Source: Candidatus Zixiibacteriota bacterium
GTDB taxonomy: Bacteria; Zixibacteria; MSB-5A5; GN15; FEB-12
DNA: 64,000 nt
Assembly: GCA_024278935.1 (NCBI GenBank)
Contig: JAJRSF010000023.1
Coordinates: 31,825 to 95,824, forward strand
Direction of reading: 5' to 3'
This document shows positions 57,388-64,000 of the stretch, one piece after another; the first letter of the stretch is position 1; each line of letters starts with the position of its first letter. A program made the position numbers and the translations under genes. Under the pieces are notes generated by a model. It did not search any database and was not told the DNA's origin. It saw only the letters and a program-made list of their open reading frames with translations.

Positions 57388-58712
57388 TTACCAGCTTATT
57401 TGCCAGCTTGTGATTGTTGGTATTGAAATACGTTGACGCATGATTGTACCATCTTTTTTAGCTATCGTAATTTCATACAGTTGCCCCGATGGTGTTAATG
57501 TTTCTGACGGAATCAAATCGAGATAAAAATAGCCAAGTGAATCCGAAGTTGTGCTTACCTTAAACGGCGAGACTATCAACTACCCCGAACGTGCAACTCC
57601 CCCGGGTAGCGAGGCAGTAATCGTTGCATTTGGTTCCGGGGTGCCGTTGACATCATAGATATATGCATAGGCTCGACATAAATTTGGCAAGGCAGGTTGT
57701 CCCGGATCAAAAGCATAGCCATAGAGAGAATCTTCGCCTGCACCAGTAACAATAATTGTGTCAAAGACATTAAAGATATAACCCGGAGCATTCGCTATGA
57801 TGAGATAGCTTCCGATATCGAGATTAAACAAAAGTTCTCCGCTGCTGTTGGCACGACCCGACGCGATAAGAACTGTCTGATCGAGATTACGCAAATATGC
57901 CGAGACGTCATTGACCGGATTACTGTTTGATGAGTCTACCACTGTTACTTTATAGGCAAACATACCTGCCCCGGAACTGCTTAAAGAATCTATGATGACA
58001 TTTACAGAATCTTGCAGTTCAGCTATTGCTGCCGAATTATCTACGCTGGCATTGAGATTATTTACAGAGTCGATTAAAACATTAATAGAATCCTGCATAA
58101 CAGCAATGGCGGATGAATTATCTACACCGGGTCCATAGCTGTTTGTGGAATCTATCAGGACATTAACAGAGTCTTGCAAGTCTGCTATTGCTACAGAATT
58201 ATCGACGCCAGATTCATAACTGTTTACAGTATCAGTAGACACATTAAAATTTGAACGACTCGTAATCAAGGCATCGAGATTATCAAGCTGTGAATTATAA
58301 TCGGCACCTGTATACAACTGAAATGTTCCGGTATGCATTGTCGTAAGCCCAAGCGAAATATCCTTGACGGACAACATCCAAGTATAGACACCCTCCGATG
58401 GAGAGGCACCGTCGATGTCAGCAATAGCGATACCATATGAATAACATGTACCGATATTTGTTTGTGACTGCGAAACAATATTACTGTTGTTTCCCAACAC
58501 AACCGTGTTATACGCAACGGCACCCTCGGGGTAAAAAGTGACGACACCTATTGAATCGGTTGTGGCTACATCGGTAAGACTTCCAAGAGAGTCTAACAGA
58601 TAAAACTGAAAGGTCAGACTATCGGCTCCACTGCTTCCTGAATTATTGACAACATCGGCAGAGACATTACTTATAAAGAGTAGGCATATAAGCAAACAAA
58701 TCTTTTTTTCAT
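57388..58712 (-). pseudogene. Phage fibre-like secreted protein, broken start frame and in-frame TAG
   Basis: ATG 58712 has the strong site AGGAGG and would read a signal peptide KICLLICLLFISNVSA if the run of seven A after ATG had eight. The mature part has repeated SVNVLIDS-type coiled segments (IADLQDSVNVLIDS, IAELQDSVNVIIDS), then regulatory-like beta domains (VTVVDSSNSNPVNDVSAYL, PGYIFNVFDTIIV, NATITASLPGGV). TAG 57582-57580 is followed in frame by LIVSPFKVSTTSDSLGYFYLD to TAA 57390-57388, clearly the same Ig-like fold. Probably a tail-fibre or baseplate-like protein. The frame breaks are either decay or recoding. Confidence 0.6.
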
Positions 58713-59325
58713 GAATTCCTCCTAATATGTTTTGTAGTTTTCTTCTTCTCTTAAAAATCGGGCTGGCACCTCCACCCCCTGTGGTGTAAAAAATATAAAT
58801 TGAATATTCGTTATTATTATTAACCGTGGCACCATTTGCAAATGGATCATCTGTCGGAGAACCATCAGTGGCTCGATAGCCTGTTATTGTGTTGGCATCG
58901 TAATGTACACGAACAGTTGCGGAGGCGACTGTTTTATTTCTGACAAACAGCCAGTAGTCAGTTGCCGATGCTATCGTCCCTGAAATAGATGCTGACCACC
59001 ATTGATACGAACTGGCATCAATAACAATCTCGGCACTCTCGGCTATTAAAGTGTGCGGGTACCCTCCGGTGTCATCATAGATAAGAATCACAACCGTGTC
59101 GGTTCCATTCCAGTTATTATGTCCATTGATATATGCACTTGTCAAAGTACCGCCATTTACCGACGTGTATTTTGAACCATAGAGATTCGTGACACCTTCG
59201 TTACCGATAGTATTTGAAGTTATGCCGGCAGTTGTATAGCCTATGTCATCTGCAAACAGTGATGAGTTGAGACATAGCATCAGCAATGAGATAAGAAATA
59301 ATTGTAAAATTATTTTATTGTTCAT
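58667..59325 (-). CDS. Phage-associated exported beta-rich protein
   Basis: Start ATG 59325 (MNNKIILQLFLISLLMLCLNSSLFADD) gives a signal peptide, odd for a phage virion protein. The rest is Thr/Asn/Gly-rich with KYTSVNGGTLTSAYINGHN and WWSASISGTIASATDYWLFVRN, resembling carbohydrate-binding beta-sandwiches. As written, its frame runs into the next protein; if the A-run at 58709-58703 had eight A, it would end at 58667. Exact end is uncertain. Confidence 0.55.
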
Positions 59326-59584
59326 CGTTTTTCTCGGTTTTTTGAACATGATTTGTTTCTTCTTTGTTTTGTAAATTATCTTTCCTGATTTTATTCAGCA
59401 TTTTCCAGAATTTTTTCTGCTCTGAATTTTCAGGTGATAATTTTCTTCTGAGTTCTATCATTTTTAAAAAATCTCCTAACTTAACTTTTTCATCCCCATT
59501 TTTTTCAAGTTGTTTGTAATAGTTTTGTATAAGGTCATCTAGTAGATCGAGTTCTGATTTGATCTCTTTTTCGGAAATATCCAA
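59315..59584 (-). CDS. Small helical phage protein
   Basis: The 89-residue protein is highly charged and predicted all-helical (EKEIKSELDLLDDLIQNYYKQLEKNG, LGDFLKMIELRRKLSPEN). Its C-terminus overlaps the start of the exported protein. Unknown; a tail chaperone or small-terminase-like role would be guesswork. Confidence 0.55.
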   Translation of the reverse strand: MDISEKEIKSELDLLDDLIQNYYKQLEKNGDEKVKLGDFLKMIELRRKLSPENSEQKKFWKMLNKIRKDNLQNKEETNHVQKTEKNDEQ

Positions 59585-59590
59585 AACTTA

Positions 59591-59962
59591 TCAGTCTCCC
59601 ATTTCAACAATATATAGATCTACTTGTACTGTCTTTGTTGACTGCTCTGACCGTACGATTTTGAAACCGAAATTGGATTCATCGCCGACAATAAATGCGG
59701 TGCTATCTGATTTCTGTTTTATAATGACTCGAGGATTGGTAAGAGTGTCCGGCAATTTGTTTCCCTTATGGTCAATAAGATCACGAAACGAAATTTGCTG
59801 TGAGTTATCTCCTATTGAAACCGAATCAAACAAAACAGAAACAACAGAGTTTACATTTTCTGCCAGAAGGTATTCAAACTCACCCCATCCGATAGTTCCA
59901 TAGACATGCAAGTTTGGGATATACCAACTTCGTTTTGTATTTGCTAAAGCGTAACCTGTCAT
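59591..59962 (-). CDS. Phage structural hypothetical protein
   Basis: Start ATG 59962 follows GGAGAG, a better site than the upstream frame. The 123 residues (MTGYALANTKRSWYIPNLHVYGTIGWGEFEYL...) are beta-rich without motif. Its position after the putative connector hints at a head-tail joining or neck protein, but this is only positional. Confidence 0.55.
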   Translation of the reverse strand: MTGYALANTKRSWYIPNLHVYGTIGWGEFEYLLAENVNSVVSVLFDSVSIGDNSQQISFRDLIDHKGNKLPDTLTNPRVIIKQKSDSTAFIVGDESNFGFKIVRSEQSTKTVQVDLYIVEMGD

Positions 59963-59974
59963 ATTTCTCTCCAA

Positions 59975-60784
59975 TTAACTATGTGTTGGCAGTTGCATTT
60001 GTCTACTTGGCGATTTAAAAGTGATTATTAAATCTACAGACCTGCTGAGATAAAGTTCAGCAAGTTTTATCCATGCGTTTGCGTTATCTTTTTTTGGTTG
60101 GCTAATGAGTTCTCGCATAGCCGATGAACGACAGAGAATCTCCAAGGCTCTATAAGTTGCGGCAGTTTGTAAAACTAGGTCTGCACCAAACTGTTTGTTG
60201 GGGTCAACCTGTTTTTCAATAATTGCGTTTGCTTCGGTTACCGCGTTTTGTAAAATTTCATCGGTATAATTATTGTACATCGGTTGGTAATCAATATAGA
60301 GTGTTTCGCCAAGTTGAATATCCCCGGAAGTAACTCTTTGGATTTCGCCTGAGTTGAAGTCAATCCGATAATCAGAATTTTCTGTGTAGACTTTAAAAGG
60401 GATATAGAAAAAAGTCAACGACATGCCAATTGATAATGCACCGCCTGCGATGAGTGTGCATGTTCCTTTTGCATAATCAATCAAATAATCGATATTTTCT
60501 TTATACAAGGTTCCCAGCGATGAGTCAGAAGCACAAACAATTGTTCCTCGGACTATGGGGCTTGCATGTATTGTAAAAAAGTTTTCTGTAATTACTATAG
60601 TTTTCTTTGTAGGTAATAAATCTGACATTGCTTTTACAACAGCAGAATTTTCTATGATTGAACCAGAGAAAAAGTTGATATAAGAATCTGTATCACATAA
60701 CACTATCTGGTCATAGACAGAATCTGAAACCGGTTGAACATATTCAATATGATTTCTTATAAGATCGACATTTGTATAAGACAC
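59975..60784 (-). CDS. Phage protein, possible head-tail connector or neck protein
   Basis: 269 residues from GTG 60784, which follows AGGAGG by 5 nt. The N-terminal half is beta-rich and the C-terminal half helical (DEILQNAVTEANAIIEKQVDPNKQFGADLVLQTAATYRALEILC). That mixture suits an adaptor-type protein but I do not recognise the family. Immediately downstream of the propeller protein gene. Confidence 0.5.
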   Translation of the reverse strand: MSYTNVDLIRNHIEYVQPVSDSVYDQIVLCDTDSYINFFSGSIIENSAVVKAMSDLLPTKKTIVITENFFTIHASPIVRGTIVCASDSSLGTLYKENIDYLIDYAKGTCTLIAGGALSIGMSLTFFYIPFKVYTENSDYRIDFNSGEIQRVTSGDIQLGETLYIDYQPMYNNYTDEILQNAVTEANAIIEKQVDPNKQFGADLVLQTAATYRALEILCRSSAMRELISQPKKDNANAWIKLAELYLSRSVDLIITFKSPSRQMQLPTHS

Positions 60785-60785
60785 C

Positions 60786-62195
60786 TTACCTCCTCACTGA
60801 AATTGATTTAAGGTTTGAAATAGATGTAACTTGAGAACCTATCGGTGCTGTTGAGAAACTGGCTGTCGCTTCGATCTTGATCCAAAACCGTGAGACTCCG
60901 TTGACAGAATTTTTCTGCCAGTCTAATGGTGCAGAATCAAAATCATCCCAGAGTAGAAGTTCTTTATCAGAGCTATCTAAATTAAATGCTCCACCTGATG
61001 GCGTGAATGATTTCCAGTTGGCACCATCAAAATATGAATAGGTAACTGTTCCACCAACACCAACGGTGGATAAGAGCATTCGCATAAATCGGAATTTCAA
61101 ATCTGAACCGCAATAAATTTTATCACTCTCGACTGACAGGAGCGATGTTGAAATAGAGTGGTATAAATCTCCGGCTATAGCGTTGGATGCTTCCGTAGTT
61201 TTATCTTCGTATGATGAAGAACTCTGACTATAGAGAGTCAGAGAATCAAAAGCAGCCGCTCTGTTTTCCATAACTACAGGTGACGAAAACGATCCGGTCT
61301 GTCTGTTCGTTTGCATGAGTTGAAATTCGCCCGTAGCAAATTCTGACAAATAGAGTACAACCGGTACATTGTTAATAATTGTAATCTGCGGGAAAAAACC
61401 TTCACTTGAATCAAGAATAGTAATTGGACTCCAGTTGCTCCCGTCAAATTCGCGATAGCTTAATTGACTATCATCGTACACAACACCGATAAATCCACCA
61501 GGTAATACGGTCGCATCAAAATTCGTATCAATATTTGAACTTGAGATAATTGTATATTCAGTCGTCCATGTGGTTTCGCTTAGTGTCCGCGACCTTTCTT
61601 TGATTGAATTCCAATCAGCAATATAGACGACGAATAAATCGTTATCAGATGTCATTATTTTTGGGATTGTCATTGTGAGAGATGTAGCGATTATCTCACC
61701 TACATCAGTCGGAGAAATGCCCCAAGTGAGAGCATCGTCCGTTGATGTTTTCACATGCAGATCAAAGAGTGCGCCATTCATAAGTGAAAAACTAACATGT
61801 AGATTTTCAGATGAGTCAATAGCTATCGACGGAGCGTTAGTTATGCCATCATTATACACATATACTTTTGAACCTATATCCCAGCCGGCATCTGTTATGG
61901 TAAGTTTTATAGAGACCAAATAATTATTTGTTTCACTATAGACTAAATAAACATCCCCATTTTCATTCATAACAGCATCAACAATAGGTGACACCGAATC
62001 ACTTGCGATTGTTGTCAATGAATTCCAAGTTTCATATGGAGAGTTTGAAAAGCAATATTTTATTTCAGTTGATGACGTTTTATATATTGCAATCATTCTT
62101 CCTGCGTATGTGCCCGATTTAACTTTTAAAAGTTTATTACCGGCAGGAGAACCGAATTCTCCTACTGCAGTTATTTCTGATATTTTAGTTTGCAT
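60786..62195 (-). CDS. Phage beta-propeller protein (BNR/sialidase-like repeats)
   Basis: 469 residues with repeated Asp-box-like blocks (SNSPYETWNSLTTIAS, KTSTDDALTWGISPTDVG, and YREFDGSNWSPITILDSS) that fit a sialidase-type propeller, followed by a C-terminal sandwich (FKSFTPSGGAFNLDSSD-type segment). Such proteins often bind host surface sugars on virions. ATG 62195 is preceded by GGAG. Receptor-binding role is inferred. Confidence 0.6.
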   Translation of the reverse strand: MQTKISEITAVGEFGSPAGNKLLKVKSGTYAGRMIAIYKTSSTEIKYCFSNSPYETWNSLTTIASDSVSPIVDAVMNENGDVYLVYSETNNYLVSIKLTITDAGWDIGSKVYVYNDGITNAPSIAIDSSENLHVSFSLMNGALFDLHVKTSTDDALTWGISPTDVGEIIATSLTMTIPKIMTSDNDLFVVYIADWNSIKERSRTLSETTWTTEYTIISSSNIDTNFDATVLPGGFIGVVYDDSQLSYREFDGSNWSPITILDSSEGFFPQITIINNVPVVLYLSEFATGEFQLMQTNRQTGSFSSPVVMENRAAAFDSLTLYSQSSSSYEDKTTEASNAIAGDLYHSISTSLLSVESDKIYCGSDLKFRFMRMLLSTVGVGGTVTYSYFDGANWKSFTPSGGAFNLDSSDKELLLWDDFDSAPLDWQKNSVNGVSRFWIKIEATASFSTAPIGSQVTSISNLKSISVRR

Positions 62196-62211
62196 ATATC
62201 TCCAAAAAATA

Positions 62212-62239
62212 ACTCAGGTTCTAAATTAAGAACCTGAGT
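62212..62239 (-). terminator. Terminator after capsid gene
   Basis: Eleven-bp stem ACTCAGGTTCT / AGAACCTGAGT with a 6-nt loop lies just past the capsid stop and is followed on the minus strand by ATTTTTT. It may lower expression of the downstream tail genes relative to the abundant capsid protein. Confidence 0.8.
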
Positions 62240-62248
62240 CGATTAGCT

Positions 62249-63349
62249 TTAGTAGTTGGTATCCAGCACGATTGCAGCTTCTTTTAAAATTTTTGCATAC
62301 GTGACAGATTCTGAAATGACCGCTTCTTCAAATCGTTGGTCGATGATTTTATCATACTCAATCATGAGTGGTTGCGTGATGACTTCTTCAACAGCAAATC
62401 TGTTATCCAAACCAATGACTAAGTCGTTCGGAACTTCATCGGAGCGAACTAAACCTGCTCCCAATGGTGAGAACAATTCACCGGAGTTTTGGAAACGATA
62501 GCCTGCCATAGGGTCTTTGAATTCGCTTAAAGTTAAAATAGATTTCAACTGGTTGACATGACAAATGATTGTGTTCATTTCAAATGGTGAGAAGTTTGAC
62601 CAGAGTGTAATCAGATCATCATAAGTAAGGGTCCCTGTCAAAGCAGTGTTCACACTTGTTGCGGCGTTGTTGTTACCATCGCCATTGATAATACAATCAA
62701 CTAAGAGTCCGATCTTATCGGTTTGAATTTTGAAACCGATATACCAGAGAAGAACTCTAAACTGCGAAGTTGTCCGATAACGAAGAGCTTTGTAACTTGT
62801 CTTGAGTGCTAAACCGTAATCAACAACATTGACGGCATGGTTCTGTTCGGTCACCATCAGTTGTGGAACTTCGGAACCATCACCTATTGGACGCATAGAA
62901 AACTTTGAAGTGTCTTCGGTGTTGATGAAAAACGGAGTATACGAATTGCTTGCGATAGTTGTTGTGTTTGCAATTAGTTTATTTAACTCGGGACGCATCG
63001 ACATACCTTTTTTAACTTCACGAAGCATAAACTCAGGAAGCAGTGCCGGTGCTTGTTGATAAAATTGTTCAACCGTTGTTGGAGATTTTCCTGCGAGTTT
63101 CACACCAGCTAAAACTAGTTGGCGTTCAAATGCGTCTAGCGGAGAACCGATACCCGATGGGTCGTATTCATCTGACTCGAGTAATTCGGTAAGTGTTAAA
63201 CCTTTTGTGTCTGCTTCAACATAAAGTTCTTTTGAAATATCAAACGATGCTGCTTTGCTTAAATCTAAACTGCCGGCTATTTGAAATAGGTCATTGTTTT
63301 GCAACTGGTTTAACACAAATGGTGCATTATAAAATTGATTAAAATCCAT
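62249..63349 (-). CDS. HK97-fold phage major capsid protein
   Basis: 366 residues. The pattern of an N-terminal helical arm, a long E-loop-like stretch (NTTTIASNSYTPFFINTEDTSKF), a spine helix and a central sheet (TYDDLITLWSNFSPFEMNTIICHVNQL, EFKDPMAGYRF) fits HK97-type major capsid proteins. No N-terminal protease domain. ATG 63349 follows AAGGG. Genome position next to a decoration protein supports the call. Confidence 0.85.
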   Translation of the reverse strand: MDFNQFYNAPFVLNQLQNNDLFQIAGSLDLSKAASFDISKELYVEADTKGLTLTELLESDEYDPSGIGSPLDAFERQLVLAGVKLAGKSPTTVEQFYQQAPALLPEFMLREVKKGMSMRPELNKLIANTTTIASNSYTPFFINTEDTSKFSMRPIGDGSEVPQLMVTEQNHAVNVVDYGLALKTSYKALRYRTTSQFRVLLWYIGFKIQTDKIGLLVDCIINGDGNNNAATSVNTALTGTLTYDDLITLWSNFSPFEMNTIICHVNQLKSILTLSEFKDPMAGYRFQNSGELFSPLGAGLVRSDEVPNDLVIGLDNRFAVEEVITQPLMIEYDKIIDQRFEEAVISESVTYAKILKEAAIVLDTNY

Positions 63350-63362
63350 TAGATACCCTTTC

Positions 63363-63782
63363 TTAGTTTAATAAAATGATACAATCAGTTGTACCGTTAA
63401 CATCAAGCACGGTGCCTCGTGCAACATTGCCACCGGCTGGGTCCGATGCGACCGTTGGTGCTTGTTTGACAGAACCGGAACCGCCACCAACAACTTTGTT
63501 TCCGATTGTTGGATAGGTTGTTGAAGTTGCGATACGGCAGACACCACCGATTTGTACGGTTGCAACTCTTTCGCCGTCATCGTTGTCGGTCAATGTGAGA
63601 GCGATAAGTTTTCCAAGAAGCTGCCCATCGGCTGCTAATGGTCCTGCTTCGCTACTGTTACTTAATGCGACAGCTTCGCCGATATTACTGTCTTTTAAAT
63701 CATCAACGCTCAAAGTTTGAGAAACTTTAAATGTTGCCAAAACTGGGGCGACTGTGTCTAGATTATGATTTCTTACTGACAT
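63363..63782 (-). CDS. Phage capsid decoration/cement-like protein
   Basis: 139 residues, beta-rich, Val/Gly-rich (EAVALSNSSEAGPLAADGQLLGKLIAL, TVQIGGVCRIATSTTYPTIGNK). This matches the small cement proteins encoded just before capsid genes (DUF2190-like). Good AAGGA site. 13 nt before the capsid gene stop-start junction, so the two are likely co-expressed. Confidence 0.75.
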   Translation of the reverse strand: MSVRNHNLDTVAPVLATFKVSQTLSVDDLKDSNIGEAVALSNSSEAGPLAADGQLLGKLIALTLTDNDDGERVATVQIGGVCRIATSTTYPTIGNKVVGGGSGSVKQAPTVASDPAGGNVARGTVLDVNGTTDCIILLN

Positions 63783-63854
63783 TATTTTTCCTTTTTAACA
63801 TTATATTTTTTTCTTAGGGAGAACTCCCGCATGGAAGGGATAAAAATCCCGCAC

Positions 63855-64000
63855 TTATGTATATGACTTATAGTTTTTTGTCTGTACTGTATCTTTGGGT
63901 TGAATTTTAAATGTTGATGGAAAGGCTGAGTGAAATTTTGATTCTGTTTTGTCATGTATCTTAAGTATTTCTTGTGAACTTAGTGTAGACAATTCTTCCA
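63855..64000 (-). CDS. 3' end of a phage gene (cut by window)
   Basis: The last 47 codons of a minus-strand gene read EELSTLSSQEILKIHDKTESK and end YKSYT before TAA 63857-63855. Hydrophilic and helical. Upstream of a decoration and capsid gene, a scaffold, protease or portal-neighbour protein would be usual, but this fragment is too short to tell. Confidence 0.6.
   Translation of the reverse strand, partial: EELSTLSSQEILKIHDKTESKFHSAFPSTFKIQPKDTVQTKNYKSYT

Larger units (their letters stand above)
57070..64000. mobile_element. Probable prophage structural module (continues past right edge)
   Basis: All genes run on the minus strand in tight order: partial gene, decoration protein, HK97-type capsid, propeller protein, putative connector, small proteins, fibre-like proteins and a small membrane protein. 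The gene order resembles the head-to-tail morphogenesis block of tailed phages. No integrase, terminase or attachment site is visible here. The left boundary seems to lie in the terminator near 57045-57071. Confidence 0.8.

Noticed and set aside
1..64000. Genome-wide reassignment of TAA or TAG to Gln
   Set aside because: TAA and TAG terminate most intact core genes in natural positions, so a full alternative code is excluded; at most local recoding or decay.
1..64000. tRNA genes or CRISPR arrays
   Set aside because: No T-loop motif with a cloverleaf and no regularly spaced direct repeats with unique spacers were seen by eye.

Overview
The window looks like chromosome from an AT-rich, Gram-negative bacterium. 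It encodes an outer-membrane beta-barrel, lipoproteins, a SPOR protein, complete 14-subunit NADH dehydrogenase I, large secreted proteins ending in dockerin-like Ca-binding repeats, and a secreted HExxH protease with an FlgD-like tail. Together these suggest a member of the FCB group, with a style resembling candidate phylum Zixibacteria. That placement is an inference from gene style; no rRNA is present to confirm it. I saw no tRNA, rRNA or CRISPR array.

Layout. (1) 1-13712, minus strand: nuoA-B-C-D-E-F-G-H-I-J-K-L-M, a glutaredoxin-like gene, then nuoN running off the left edge; a good sigma70-type promoter sits upstream of nuoA. (2) 13913-29038, minus strand: a long co-directional run with mannose-1-phosphate guanylyltransferase, SPOR lipoprotein, Sua5/TsaC, low-MW phosphatase, DUF3108 protein, a conserved unknown, formiminotransferase-cyclodeaminase, PHP phosphoesterase, secreted metalloprotease, ECF S-component, outer-membrane barrel, HD protein, Atg22-like MFS transporter and a second PHP protein. 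(3) 29313-45359, mostly minus strand: lipoprotein, PfkB kinase, indolepyruvate oxidoreductase IorAB, a small two-CW protein (plus strand), rluB-scpB-scpA-trpS, HNH endonuclease, sigma54 response regulator, two small exported proteins, a Staphylococcal-type nuclease and an SbcC/Rad50-like ATPase. (4) 46123-57037: a giant dockerin protein, an M50 protease, an HD-GYP response regulator, lipoyl synthase and a second dockerin protein. (5) 57070-64000, minus strand: phage structural genes (HK97-type capsid, decoration protein, putative connector, propeller-type and tail/fibre-like proteins), most likely part of a prophage that continues past the right edge.

The most striking observation is in the small glutaredoxin gene between nuoM and nuoN. 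Its apparent TGA stop is followed by Gly-Phe-TAA and by a perfect 8-bp hairpin at the spacing expected of a bacterial SECIS. This gives a C-terminal Sec-x-x-stop, which matches what I remember of the 'Uxx-star' (seleno)protein families.

The second theme is broken reading frames in the accessory genes. At least six carry a single in-frame TAA or TAG, with the protein continuing convincingly on the other side: MFS transporter, PHP protein, nuclease, both dockerin proteins and a phage tail protein. At least four more carry one-base frameshifts located in A-tracts: phosphatase, lipoprotein, outer-membrane barrel and a phage protein. The nuo operon and the other core genes are intact. Gene decay, sequence errors or recoding/slippage could each explain this; the sequence alone does not decide.
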